From positions 1,801,619 through 1,865,618 of the forward strand of contig JAESIW010000180.1 in the NCBI GenBank assembly GCA_016802295.1: a stretch of DNA of 64,000 bases. The letters are read 5' to 3'. Each line of letters starts with the position of its first letter. The first letter of the stretch is position 1. The translations under genes were made by a program, and so were the position numbers. This DNA comes from Brachionus rotundiformis. Lineage: Eukaryota; Rotifera; Eurotatoria; Ploima; Brachionidae. The notes below the pieces were generated by a model. That model was not told the origin of the DNA, did not search any database, and worked only from the letters and a program-made list of their open reading frames with translations. Positions 47,608-59,925 of the stretch are shown in pieces.

Positions 47608-48157
47608 TTATTGTGTTTCCATTGATTGTTGAACGCTTTCCTCGGAGTGCTTTCCTTTGGCTTCGGCTTGTTTAGAGCGAGCTCTACGTTCTAAGATTAG
47701 TTTACGGTCCTTGTCCAATTTCAATTTGGTTATAACAGTCTTAATTAAGAAAATTATTGTAAACGAATAATTATTTTTTGAATTTAGCTTACTTTTGATG
47801 GATGAATGCCGACGGGGACAGTGGCGCCGTTTGCCTTCTCACGCTGGATTCTTTCTACATGGACTACAAATTTTTTTCTGTAGCACTGCAAAACTTTGCC
47901 AGTTTGTTGACCTTTATAGTGACCTCTGGTAATCTAGGAGACAGAAGTTGCGTAAGATACACCTAAGATTAAAATGCTTGTTTAATTACCATGACTTCAT
48001 CATCTTTTCTGATAGGGATGCTTCTGACGTTGTATTTTTTGCGGAGTTCTTTGCTTAAAGGAGCACTCATAATTTTCCTTCTAATGTGTGAAGGAGCTTT
48101 GAAGTGTCTGGCACGATTTTTTCGTCTGGATGATGATACTAATTTGTTGAATTTCAT
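47608..48157 (-). CDS. RPL26: 60S ribosomal protein L26
   Basis: Large ribosomal subunit protein uL24, at the peptide-exit side of the ribosome. Exons 47990-48157, 47793-47933 and 47608-47739 give 146 residues (human 145). It starts MKFNKLVSSSRRKNRARHFK and has SAPLSKELRKKYNVRSIPIR, the KOW-type segment DDEVMITRGHYKGQQTGKV, RKKFVVHVERIQREKANGA, GIHPSKTVITKLKLDKDRK and a charged C-terminal helix. All splice junctions are phase 0. A further non-coding 5' exon is likely because the ATG lies some 20 bp from a ctag-type acceptor (tctaggg upstream). Confidence 0.97.
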
Positions 48158-50025
48158 TTTGGTATCTATAAATTAGATCAACCCTAGAAAATAGAGATAA
48201 ATCAGAATTGATTAAAAATAAGGTCTTTTTTAAGAATAGCATTCACATCTGAGCTTAGATTTTCTATATGAGTGAGGAAAAGGAGAAAAATTAGTATAAT
48301 AACGAAGAAAAATACGATATAGAAAAAAGTGTGCTCGTCCTCTATGCTAAACATATTAGATTAAATTTGAATGCATTATTTTAAAAATTTGCAATCAGTT
48401 TTTGTTATGAGACTGATTTCAAATTATTTACGATTTTGTTAATTTTATTTTATTAAAATTTACAAATATTTAATTTGATAGAAATTTAATTTAGAAAAGT
48501 CTTATTCTTACAAAATCAAAATTTTATTAAGTTTTTTTATCTTAAATCAATTTTAATTAAAGACAAATTTCAATAATTTCTAACCAATTAGTAAAAATCG
48601 TTATTTTTAATAAAAAAATATCCTAAAAATTCAATTTATAAAACTTGTATTGATAACATTTTTAGAAATGAATATTAATTAGTTAAAGTAGAATTAACTA
48701 TATTTTATACAATAATAAAATAAATTAAAGCAGTAATAGAAAATACTTCAGCTTTAGGAACGACAACCAAAGCTTTATTTAGCCATTGTCATTTCGTAAT
48801 TTATTTATTTATTTATATAATTTGGGTTGTACCCTAGTAGTTTGGAATGGAGCTTAGTCCTTCGTTTAAGTCACTAACTCATTTAGTACGTTCTAAGATA
48901 ATACTAAATAAAAATATATAAATAATATTAAAATTTGCAATTTTTTTGTGTACACATGGTTTATAATTATTTATGTCTTTATTAATTTGTTTATGGTTAG
49001 TTCATAATGATACGAATTTATCAAAAAGTCATCTAGTAATTGATCACCACACAATTTTTAAGCTTATTTTTGAAGCTATCTACATTTGGAACATCAGACA
49101 GCTATTTGGTAATTGTTCCAAGTATCTACCACTGTATTGGCTAAGAAATTTGAATATATTTAACAAGTAGTTTGTCCTCTCAAATTGTATAACTTCATAA
49201 AATGAAAAAATTTATTTTATCAAATTTAAAAATTTAAAAAATTTAAATATGAAATTTTGAAACCAATATTGTTGTTCTCAGAATTTCCTGTATCTATTTT
49301 ATGTCTTTTTCAAGATTGAGCACCAAAGATTTATTTAATATTCTAATTGAGGCCTAATAAATGATGTTTACTTTTTAATCTTGCTTAAATTTATCTAATC
49401 TTCTATTGAAATCTAATCTAATACTTTAATGATACAGCTCTTGATTTTGTTATCTCATTTTGGGTCTTCACTGATTATAAAACCTGAAAAAAATGAAGGT
49501 TAGTTTTTATTAAATTTATTTTTTAATAGGAAAAATTTTCTAAAATCAGTTTGCTTTTTTGACTGATTGAATACATTTTGAAACACACTTTGCTACGCAA
49601 TCACGAAAATAAACTTAAACTTTAGTTAAATGAATACTCAACAGAAATTATTTAAGATAGATTCAAAAAAAACTTGAAATTAAATCAGACAACTTTGGTG
49701 TCAGTACAAAAAGTGTAAAGCAAACACAAATGTTAAGATCAAATTATTGGAAAAAAATTTCCTATAATGCAAATCAAACAAAAATATTCTATTTTCAAAA
49801 ATTATAGATGGTGCTTGTAAAACAATTTCATTTATAGATATTATTTTTTAACTTTAAGCATTATAAGTTTTCAAAATCTTTACTCATTTAAATTAAAAAT
49901 AAAATATATTTTTTGTACCCTCGGATAGACTCAGATTAGATATCGTTTTGATATGTTTTTAAAAAAAATTCCTAATTTAGAGATATAAAAAAAGCTTAAT
50001 TGTAAATTTTAACTGTTGGAATAAA
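48158..50025. other. Intergenic between divergent RPL26 and WDR5
   Basis: About 1.9 kb of AT-rich DNA carrying the promoters of two divergent genes. A 65-codon frame at 48973-49170 has no family resemblance. Nothing else was seen. Confidence 0.4.
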
Positions 50026-51865
50026 ATGTCGAATAGTGTTGGCGATCCATCTGTATCATCGCCTTTACTTGATAGAGGATCAAATGCGATGGTAGGGCCC
50101 GGTTTGGCATCTCAATCTTTGCAAATGGTACCCACAGGGTCTTCACAAGTGAACTCAAATCCTTCAGGGATGAATTCACCCATGAACCTAAATATGAACA
50201 TGAACATTGGTTTGAATATGAACATGAATCTAAATGGTACTTAAAAAATTTAAAAAGTTCATCTAATAGAGTATTTTTTCAGAATTTGCCAAAATTAACC
50301 AAGCCAATTTTAACTTGTTGGCAAATTTTAACAACAATGGTGGTTCAAATACCGCCTTTAACATGAATAGCACCCTAAACTCAATCAATAACTCGAATGG
50401 AAACGGCAGCTTGTCCAACAATTCAAATGGAAATAATTCAAATAAAACAATGAAGCCGAATTATACCAATTTTGCCACACTTACCGGACACACTAAAGCC
50501 ATTTCCTCTGTTAAATTTAGTCCGGATGGTCACTGGCTTGCTAGCTCATGTAAATTAATACTTTTCTCTAAGGATTTATTTTTATTAAGTTTTTAGCCGC
50601 TGATAAAAATATAATAATTTGGGGAGCACGTGATGGTAAACACGAAAAAACCATAAGTGGACACAAGCTTGTAAGAAAAAATAGCAACATGATAAATATT
50701 AGATTATTATAATTTTCATCAAGGGAATATCTGATGTTGCCTGGTCGACGGATAGTAGATACTTGGTCAGCGGAAGTGATGATAAAAGCCTAAAAATTTG
50801 GGATGTCCAATCGGTTCGATAATTAAAATAAATAAATTTAATCTTTAGCTTTTTTAATTTTAGGGAAAATGCTTGAAAACGCTTAAAGGCCATACAAACT
50901 ATGTTTTTTGTTGTAACTTCAATCCTCAATCAAATTTGATTGTTTCCGGATCTGTAAATAAACTAAGATAGAAAAAAATATATTTTTTATTAAATAAAAT
51001 ATTAAGTTTGATGAAAATGTTAGAATTTGGGATGTAAGAACTGGCAAATGCATAAGGACCCTGCCAGCTCATAGCGATCCTGTAACAGCGGTTCATTTTA
51101 ACAGAGATGGTTCACTAATAGTATCAAGCAGTTACGATGGGCTATGGTAAAAATTTTCTAGGGTTAAATAAAATTAATAGTCAAAAATTTTAAATTATTC
51201 AAGTCGAATTTGGGACACGGCTTCTGGTCAATGCTTGAAGACTCTCATTGAAGATGATAATCCACCAGTTTCATTCGTCAAGTTTTCTCCTAATGGAAAA
51301 TACATTTTAGCTGCTACTTTGGACAAGTAAGTGATAAATAAATTAATTGTTTAAAATTAAACATCAATCGAATAAATATTAGACATAAATATTAAATAAA
51401 AAAATAGTTCTTGAGTCAAAAAATAAATTTTTTAAAAAATTTATAAATTTAAATTAAGCACGCTTAAATTGTGGGACTATAACAAAGGAAAATGTTTAAA
51501 AACCTATACTGGACATAAAAATGAAAAATACTGCATATTTGCCAATTTTTCAGTGACTGGGGGAAAAGTAATTTTACTAAAAGATTTTGAAAAAATAAAG
51601 TAAAAAAAAAACAAAAAAAAATAGTGGATTGTATCAGGCTCGGAAGATAACATGGTCTACATTTGGAACCTTCAAACAAAAGAAATTGTTCAAAGGCTAA
51701 CTGGTCACACTGGTAAATAAGACGCGTACATATTTTAGAGCTGGTGGTAAAGTTTTTCTTTTAGATGTCGTTTTATGCAGTGCGTGTCATCCTACGGACA
51801 ACATTATTGCTTCAGCTGCGTTAGAGAACGACAAGTCCATAAAGCTTTGGAGAAGTGATACATAA
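50026..51865 (+). CDS. WDR5: WDR5, WD40 core subunit of MLL/SET1 methyltransferase complexes
   Basis: Nuclear seven-bladed WD40 scaffold that binds the Win motif of MLL/SET1 and RbBP5. Exons: 50026-50236, 50283-50549, 50597-50670, 50724-50813, 50864-50953, 51007-51146, 51204-51326, 51459-51567, 51625-51712 and 51765-51865, giving 430 residues. The propeller is nearly identical to human: [117 protein letters not shown] and LENDKSIKLW. In front is an extension of about 95 residues beyond the human N-terminus, rich in Asn, Met, Gly and Ser with repeated NMNMN. Most introns are about 45-55 bp. Confidence 0.97.
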
Positions 51866-52547
51866 ATAAGATATGATTATTAGAAATATAAAGCGACAAC
51901 GATTTTAAAAGAGCTTTCAATTTTTGGTTTAAAATTTGAAAATTGATTTTTTAATAAAAATCTAGAGGTGATTAAATTGGATGGTATGTACAAAATGATA
52001 ATGGTATGTAAACGATTATTCAATTTGGAATTGACCAAATTCAATATTTATATTTTAAATTGTAAAACTGTCTACTAAAAAATATAGCATTCATATCAGC
52101 AAACATCCTTGTTTCTTTTTTAATTTATTTGTATAAATATATTTGTATTTTTGAGTAGTATTTTTCGATTTTGTTGGTCTGTAAAAATTAATTTTTTTTT
52201 CGAATAAAAGCAAAAAAGTAACAATATGTATCAATGAACAAGAGGTTTGAAGTCGTCAGAGAAACAGATAGAAATACGATTTTATAAATCAATTTTTATT
52301 TTGAACCAAAATTTGAGTAAACGTTGTTATGCTCGTTCCAATTATTTGAAATAAATATTTCTATAAAATTTATGTATGATATTAAAGAAATTTTTGAAAC
52401 TATTTTGATTTTTTGTTTTCTTTTTATTATTTGTATTTAATCATGAAAAATCATTTAATAAAAAATTAGACCATTTAAACCGTCTGATAGTAATTAATCA
52501 GGCTTTCTAGAAATATTTCATTTTTGCCTTAATTAGTAAAATTTAGA
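51866..52547. other. Intergenic between WDR5 and ELP4
   Basis: About 680 bp with the 3' UTR of WDR5 and the promoter of ELP4. Nothing else was seen. Confidence 0.4.
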
Positions 52548-55274
52548 ATGAGCGACCTGGCACAACACAAGTCTTCTTCTTATTTTGTAAGAAAGACCTC
52601 AGCTCAACCTTCTACCCAGAATGTCAAACAACAAACTAATGTTCTTAACATTTTGGGAACTAGAACCTCTTTACACAATAACCAATTGCTCACTCCTATT
52701 GGAATACCATCTATTGATGCTACTATCGGTACATACTAAAAATTTAAATTGCTTTATATCAAGCCAAATTTTTCCTTTTAATGAGTCCAAATCTTTAAAT
52801 ATTCTTGATGGATTAATCATTATATCTAAAATTTATCATGATCTTTCACCAGACATTAGGAAAAATTAAATCTATCTGTTTTTTTGACATATAATCTTTT
52901 ACCATAATTAACATTTTTCAATGACAAATTAAATATTTGATAATAAGGTGCTAATAAAATATTTATTTATATGAATCTTTAAGAAAAAATACTAATAATT
53001 GTGGATTAATTGGTTATGAAAAAATATATGGTTCTCATTTACCATTCATTTTAGTCTTTAAATAATCTTTACATTTATAGATCACATGTCTTCTGAAGTT
53101 TAAGGATTTAAAGATGTTAGATTATAATAATAATAATAATAAAATGAAAGCTATAATGTGCAAGCACATGGAACAAGGGTTAAGCCTCATCATAATAGCT
53201 TGTTTAAATCAAGTTTGTCAATTTTGTTTTTAAAAACATTTACTGTGTCTGAGTTAATTACACTTCTGCCAAGTCGATTCCAAACATTGACCACTCTGTT
53301 GCTGAAAAAATAAAATCTTTGCTCACAGTTCTTTACTAATTGTCTTTCTAACGTAAAATCATGACGTCTAGGGGTTGGACGAAACGTATTTTCTGGATTA
53401 TTCTTGAAGACTAAGGGTACATGCCAGTTAATCTTGTCGTGCCCTTTTATAATTTTAAACATCTCGATCAGATCGCCTCTTAATCTTCTGGTCTCTAGAC
53501 TGGTTAAATTCAATGCAACCAATCTTTCTGAATAGCTTAGCATTTTTAGATCTGGAACCAATTTAGTAGCTCTTCTCTGGACTGATTCTAACACCTTGAT
53601 GTCTTTTTTTAAGTACGGGTTCCAAACTTGTACTCCATTTTCTAGATAAGGCCTAACAAAAGCTTTATATAACCTTATTACTGTTTCTTTGTTCTGGAAT
53701 TTAATAGTTCGTAGATTATTTACCATTTTAATATGGAATTAAGTAAGGATTCAAATATAATATAGACAACATGATTTCGACCCTAAGATAAAAAATTATA
53801 AAATAATAAGAATTTTCATATTTAAATAAAAATTATTTTTTCGTTATATTAAATAAAAAAGTCTTAAAAACACTGCTTGTTTCTAATTATTTACGGATCA
53901 ATTCATTCAGTATCAATTGAATCAAGTACTATTTTAATTTAAATACAATCGAAAAAAAAAAATTTCTTCCATTTTATTTCCAAAAAAAGTCTCAAATACG
54001 ATTTCTTTTATGCTGGACTTATCTCTCTAAGATAGCAAGTTATTTCTAAACTTTAAAGCCATATGTGCATGATCTCTATTTACCAGAAATGCTCAAAAGC
54101 TATCCAAAGAAATTTGGAAAATTGATCAATTAAAGATATTGATAAATTTCTTTTTTTCTAAATTTGTAAAAGAATTTGAAAATAAGGTGGTGGTCTACCA
54201 GTCGGCGGAATTTGTTTAACTGGTCAAGATACAAAAAATTATTTTTCAGACATTTTGATGCGATGTTTTATAGCCGAAGGAATTACACATAAACATTCAA
54301 TTTATGTTGCTGATTTAAATGAGGAAAAATTATTTGAAGTATTTTAAATTAACCATGATTTGAAAAACTATTTGATTGAAATTTCTAAAAGAGGATTCCG
54401 AGTCAAAATAAAATTGAAGAAACAGATGAACAAAAAAGTCCCGACCAACTGCGAATTGCCTGGAGATATGGACAGCAAGCACAGTCAAATACCAAGACTG
54501 AATCAAGTGCAAAATCATTTCAGTCCAATTACTTCCTAATGAATAAACTTATGTCAAGTGATGAAGTTTATTCTTCTTCAAATATAAAGAAATTTGAACA
54601 TGATGAAAAGTTTTTAAATGAGACATCGTTTTATTCAATTTTAAGCAAAGATATTACCAAGCACATAGATTCAATTAATTTAAATGTAAACAGAACAAAA
54701 GAATACAATAATTTGCTTCGAATAGGTAAGAAATAAATTCTAGAATTAAAATTTTTATTTAGAATTTAAAAAATTTATTCAAGTAATTAATTCAGCTGGG
54801 GGTCTAATATGGAACGATCAGTGTACCATAAATGAAGACTATTCAGTTGAGTTATGTAAATTTTTGGTTTATTTGCGTCAATTAATGAGACATTCGTTGG
54901 CAGTGTGTCTAATTACATTGCCAAATGAAGTTGTACAAAACAGAGATTTGCTTGAAAGATTTTCCCATTTGAGTGATTATACATTTTTATTTGACGACTC
55001 TAGTCGAACCGTGTCTCGACTAACAAATACCCAATATGACGGTCTTTTTCGATTGACCAAATTACCGCGACTAAATTCACTAAATTCCTGTTTTACACCT
55101 GAAACTTTGGATTTGGCTTTTTATGTGAAAAAGAAGAGGTTAGTTGTTGAGCAAATGCACTTACCACCTGATATAGACGAAAAGGATGACTCTCAAAAGG
55201 GAAGAACCAACACGTCAGTAACAATGTCTTGCAGTTCATCTAATTCGATCGGGTCTCATAAATTAGATTTTTAG
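52548..55274 (+). CDS. ELP4: Elongator complex protein 4 (PAXNEB)
   Basis: RecA-like subunit of the Elp4-5-6 ring of Elongator, which modifies wobble uridines of tRNAs. Exons 52548-52728, 54187-54338, 54392-54725 and 54784-55274 give 385 residues. Matches to the family include LGTRTSLHNNQLLTPIGIPS, GGGLPVGGICLTGQD, CFIAEGITHKHSIYVAD, SPDQLRIAWRYG, INSAGGLIWND, FLVYLRQLMRHSLAVCLITL, DGLFRLTKLPRLNSL and LAFYVKKKRLVVEQMHLPPD. It ends HKLDF, as human ends HLDF. As usual for Elp4, the Walker-type loop is degenerate (GLPVGGICLTG). Intron 1 is 1458 bp, far longer than its neighbours, because it contains a LINE fragment in antisense orientation. Confidence 0.93.
53121..53735 (-). mobile_element. 5'-truncated CR1/jockey-like LINE in ELP4 intron 1
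   Basis: An intact frame on the minus strand (53190-53726) encodes the last 178 residues of a non-LTR ORF2: LYKAFVRPYLENGVQVWNPY, KDIKVLESVQRRATKLV, LTSLETRRLRGDLIEMFKII and FFSNRVVNVWNRL. The element ends in a simple TTA/ATT repeat (53121-53142 as read on the plus strand), the usual 3' tail of such LINEs. It is truncated at the 5' end before the reverse transcriptase and antisense to ELP4. The open frame and tail suggest a fairly recent insertion compared with the other fragments in the window. Confidence 0.85.
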
Positions 55275-55431
55275 CTTTTTTAAATTTTACTTTGAATAAA
55301 TAAGAAATTTTTTGTTTGTTTTTAAACTTATTTAAATGCTCAGTTTTGTAACTAAAGCTGTTTGAATACACAAAAGAGCATCTTAATTACAGAAAATATT
55401 TATTGATAATTTTAAAAAATAGACATCCAAA

Positions 55432-56865
55432 ATGGCTGTATATCAAAAACTTGAAAAAAATGAAAATTTTCAACAATTTATAAATGAAAATAACAAGTTT
55501 GAAAATTAGCTCAGTTTTATAAATAAATTCTAAATTAATTTTAATTAATTGGTAAGTTTATTGGTAGTGTTGTTTTTTGCTGCCCATTGGTCCGAAGAAT
55601 CAAAATTAATGAGCAGTATATTGCAAGAAATGTGCAAAGATGAGACCAGCAAAGCATCTTTAAGAGCCTTGGAGATCGAGGCCGAAGACTTCGAAGAGAT
55701 ATCAATAAGTTATGGTGTAGAAGCTGTTCCGACATTTATTCTTGTCAAGGTATTAGTTTCTTTAAATAATAATTTAATTAAAACTACTGACATAGAACAA
55801 AAAAATTGTGAGTAAACTTAGTGGAGTCGATCCAGTTGAGCTAAGGAAAAGAATCGCCCAATCTTTACAATCTACACCCAGTGTCAATGGTCAGAAACAA
55901 GAGGTATCTTTTTTTGAAAATGAGGTTAACACCTTTAAACTACCAAATAAAGAATTTGGATGAACGCTTGAAGAGATTGATAAATCAGGCGCCAGTTGTT
56001 CTATTCATGAAAGGAAGTCCTCAAGAACCAAGATGTGGTAAATTAAAATTTTTAATTTTGATCTTATTCTTATTGTCAAGCATAAGGATTTAGTCGACAA
56101 ATAATAGAAATATTAAAGAATAATGATGTTACGTTCAGCTATTTTGACATCTTGTCTGACAATGAAGTTCGTGAAGGATTAAAAAAATATTCCAATTGGC
56201 CAACTTATCCACAACTTTATGTAAAAGGGTATATAATATTAAAATAATTTAAAAAAATAAAAACAGATGATTTTATTTTTATCATATTTTAATTATAGAG
56301 AACTGGTAGGAGGATTGGATATTGTTAAAGAGCTAGTAGCATCAGGTGAATTTAAATCAATGGTACCGACTAAAGACGACTCGCTTAACGAAAAGTAAAG
56401 CTTAAAAGATAATTTTATCAAAATTTAAAAAAATTACTCTTCATAATTTTATTTTTATTTAAAACCAGGCTCAAACAATTGGTTAATAAGTCAAAAGTTA
56501 TGCTTTTCATGAAAGGCAGAAAAGATGAACCAAAATGTGGCTTTAGCAGACAGATAATTGAAATACTTAATGAAACTGGGTAACTTTGGATATTGTTTTA
56601 GTAATTATTTAAAAAAAATTTATTTTTGAAGAGTGAAATTCGATAGCTTTGATATTTTGACTGATGAAGAAGTAAGACAGGGATTGAAAGAATTTTCAAA
56701 TTGGCCAACATATCCACAACTATATGTTGATGGTATACATTAAAGATTTTAATTGTCAATTTAGCTAATTATTAAATTTTAGGTGAGCTAGTTGGAGGTT
56801 TGGATATTGTTAAGGAGCTTAAACAAAGCGGAGAGTTAGAAACAAGTCTTAAAGGCAATCAATAA
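55432..56865 (+). CDS. GLRX3: Glutaredoxin 3 (PICOT), monothiol multidomain glutaredoxin
   Basis: Cytosolic and nuclear iron-sulfur trafficking protein. Nine exons: 55432-55496, 55557-55749, 55796-55903, 55953-56037, 56087-56228, 56299-56394, 56469-56579, 56632-56732 and 56783-56865, giving 327 residues (human 335). An N-terminal thioredoxin-like domain without a CxxC (FFAAHWSEESKL) is followed by two monothiol glutaredoxin domains. Each has a CGFS active site (Cys about 150 and 252), preceded by VLFMKGSPQEPRC and VMLFMKGRKDEPKC, then SNWPTYPQLYV and GELVGGLDIVKEL. The first CGFS is split by an intron after Cys. The two glutaredoxin units have similar intron layouts, as expected from internal duplication. 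Confidence 0.96.
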
Positions 56866-57537
56866 GAAAAATAGTTTATTTTAGTATATTTTATTTCTAA
56901 TAAACTTTAAATATTAACTTTGCTAGTTTGAAAAAGCGTTGAATGCTAAATGATAAAATTAGAAAAAAGATTATATAATTATTATTCATCTAGCTTATAA
57001 ATTTGAAATAAAAATGAAGACTTATTTATATTAAAAAAAAAATCAGGTAATTTAAATTGAGTTATCTGTGCGATTTAAATTATCATTAACAAAAGATTTC
57101 AATCTATAAAATAGGTGCTTTATGTAAGAAAATAGCAATTTAAAATTAATTTTTAACCAAGGGTTAAAAAAACTAAATCAATTGACAAAAAAAAATCTTC
57201 ATCATTTTTGAATAAAAATAATTAAATTTTATTAAAAAGTATTTAATATTTATCTCTATTTTTGATAAAGATTTATCAATTTTGTAATAAGGGTCATTAA
57301 CTCTTTAATATGAAACTTAAGACTGCAACCAGAAATTACTTTTATATTAATACTTATTAATACAAACTAAAAAAAATTCAAAGCCATTTAAAAAATATGT
57401 ATTTTTATCTAAAGTTTATTATTAAGCTTAAATTTTCATAAAAATGAAATTGAGATATTTTAAATGCTTACAAAAATTACTGCAATATTGTAAATATAAA
57501 ATAATTAATTAAAAAAAAATTATTATTACAAAATTGT
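56866..57537. other. Intergenic, convergent 3' ends
   Basis: About 670 bp between the convergent GLRX3 and nucleoplasmin-like genes. AT-rich 3' UTR sequence only. Confidence 0.45.
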
Positions 57538-58232
57538 TCAATTTCTCTTTCGCTTAGTTGGCTTTTCTTCAATTTCGGCCTCTTCTTTTTTGCCATTAGT
57601 TCCATTTACATGATCTCCATTTTTACCATTAGCTATTTTGCCATTCTTAACTCCATTTTTAGCATTACCGTTTCTTTTACCTCGGGTTTTTTTGTTCTCT
57701 TCTTCCACTTCTTCTTCCATTTCTTCTTCTTCTTCCTCAACAGCACTCTCTTCCAAGTCACCGTCAGAAGCGGTCATAATTGTCGGATGTTCTTCCTGTT
57801 CAGGTAGTTCAATAACATGATTACAAGTAATAAATACAGGACCAGTTCCTTCAACCAATTTAAACTCAATTTCGGCATTGTGGTCATTGGCCAAGGTCAA
57901 ATCCATTCCTGAAATTACATCATTTCTTCCGAGAGTGAGTGAAAAAACCGGTTGCTCAAATTCACTATCTTGGTATCCTTTGGCTTTTATAGCAACTAAA
58001 TTACGTTCGTTTTCGACTGCCTTTGCTCCTAAAACTGCGGTCTTCAGGATTAAAGAATTAACAACAAAATCTGTGTCTTCGTCATCTTCCAATTCCATAA
58101 TATCGGCAGCTTTCCATATTTTTGATGGTTGATCCTTGTTAAGCTCACAAACTAGAAAATAAATTTATCAATAATAACCAATAATTTGAATTCATCATAT
58201 CAATTACCCCAGAGGAACTTTTGAGTGGCCAT
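57538..58232 (-). CDS. Nucleoplasmin/nucleophosmin-family histone chaperone
   Basis: Nuclear or nucleolar histone chaperone. Exons 58208-58232 and 57538-58151 give 212 residues. The core starts with FLWVCELNKDQP, where the family has FLWGCEL, and continues through LILKTAVLGAKAVENERNLV, FSLTLGRNDVISGMDL, the segment ending VEGTGPVFITCNHVIELPEQ, all in the expected order for the pentamer-forming beta-barrel. An acidic tract follows (about residues 140-160, mainly Glu), as required for histone binding. After it come Gly/Asn/Lys repeats (KNGK, NGKNGD) and a basic end KRKRN that can serve as a nuclear localisation signal. No C-terminal nucleophosmin domain is visible. It resembles invertebrate nucleoplasmin-like proteins. 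Confidence 0.88.
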
Positions 58233-58474
58233 GTTTAATATTTCTAAATACTTAAAAATTAAATTCAGAGCTTGAGCCGAACACAAATAAAAATTTTTAT
58301 TTTTAAGAAAATAAAGCTTCGATTAGAAGTTTAAATTATGACATTTAATAATCTGCAGTAAAATATATTTTGATGTTATCATCGAAGTAAAAATTTTAGA
58401 AATATGATTTTAAATTTTTATTAAAAATTAATATGCGTGTTATTTTTAGTAAAGAAAAGCTGTTTAAATTTGTC

Positions 58475-59925
58475 TTAAGCCTCGGATTCATTTATCTTGA
58501 TGTGTCTTTGATATTCTTCAATTTTAGGCGGTAGCAATGGTCTTTTGACAGAAACACTTGGTCTATGCTTTATGCCTCTTAGTTTCAAATCTTCCAGATC
58601 CAAATAATGGTCCCATAAATTGTTCAAAAAGTCTCTCATTGCTAAAGAACTTGAATTCAATGCGATCATTTTAATTACGAAAATAACATCTATGCTGCAA
58701 ACATCATTGAAAAATAGATCAAAATTTTCCATCAAAGATAAACCAGTCTTCTCTATTAAAAAACTGTCTGCCAAATCATTGGTCACATCTTCGCTAAAAT
58801 AATATACTGCTGTATAGGACCTATTCAGGTTTTTTTTTGGATTTAGCTGTAAAGAATTTAGGACAAGATTTCGTCTATAGGGCCTTATGGTAATCAGCAA
58901 CCAGTAAAAACAACTCAAAATGGTCAATAGAGCTAAGGTTACTAGCCAAAACCAATATGCAATAAAGAAAATCTCATTGAGCAAATTTATAGAAAGTGAA
59001 CAAACAAATGTAACATGGTTTTGTTTTTGGAAAGAATGAATCTGTGTCGTACAAAGAACTCGTTTTGGAAAAAAGTCATTTAAAAATTTGTAGCTATTGT
59101 TAAAAACTCGTTCTAAAAATACGACACCATAGGTAAAATAATTGAAACCAAGCATGACAGAAAGAAGCCAAAAATTAAACAATATATTAGATAAATATAT
59201 CAATTTAATTAGTAAATAAGGTGCAAATAGAGGAAAAGTTGATTTTCTTTTTAAATTAGGAAATTTTTTTCTCATCTTGGCAATGTCAATATCTCGGTCA
59301 TGCTCGTTTTCTTCGAAAACTTTCTGCTGTATGTTAAACTTTTTTTTCAAATACGATTTTTGCTTAAGAAATGTTGATCTTAAGTGCTCATTTATGCTAT
59401 CAATGGCCTGCTGGGTTTTTAGCCAATTTGTGCTCTCCTTGTACTCATTCTTATACATTTCTTTAACAATTTTTTTAGACACAAAAGACATATCAAAACC
59501 ATTTAGATAAATAACAAATTTCCACAATAAACTTGGCAATCTGAAAAGTGAACTTAGAAAGATAAGCAGTGGCACCAGCCATTGATAGAAGTAGTATTTA
59601 GTGGGTCTCTCAAAATCTAACAATGTGTCCCCTTCATCTTTGACCGCATAAGTTCCATTCATCCAACAACTTTAATAGAACAATTAATAAATAATTTCTT
59701 AACTAAAAAAACATACATTGAATGTATGTAATTAGCTGTATGACCATTGAAGCTTGATCCGATGGCGCACTCAATTGGATTCCCGTAATACTGTTTGCCA
59801 GACAAGAGGGCCAGATATATGGAAACAGCAGCTACAGTTATCAGATTGTGAGAGCGATCAATTATGTCGTCATTGTAGTTTTTGAATATAGTTGATACTT
59901 GCTTTGTCAAGTCTTGAAGAATCAT
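58475..59925 (-). CDS. Innexin gap-junction protein
   Basis: Four-pass membrane protein that forms protostome gap junctions or hemichannels. Exons 59717-59925 and 58475-59669 give 467 residues. TM1 is followed by the diagnostic GKQYYGNPIEC and a second loop Cys in ICWMNGTY, which is restored by splicing. TM2 contains the innexin signature YYFYQWLVPLLIF (YYQW). The second extracellular loop has two Cys (RVLCTTQ and FVCSLSINLLNE) as in other innexins, and TM4 has FIAYWFWLVTLALL. The cytosolic loop between TM2 and TM3 is Lys/Glu-rich. The C-terminal part is cytosolic and ends INESEA. Presence of this family is the main taxonomic pointer in the window. Confidence 0.93.
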
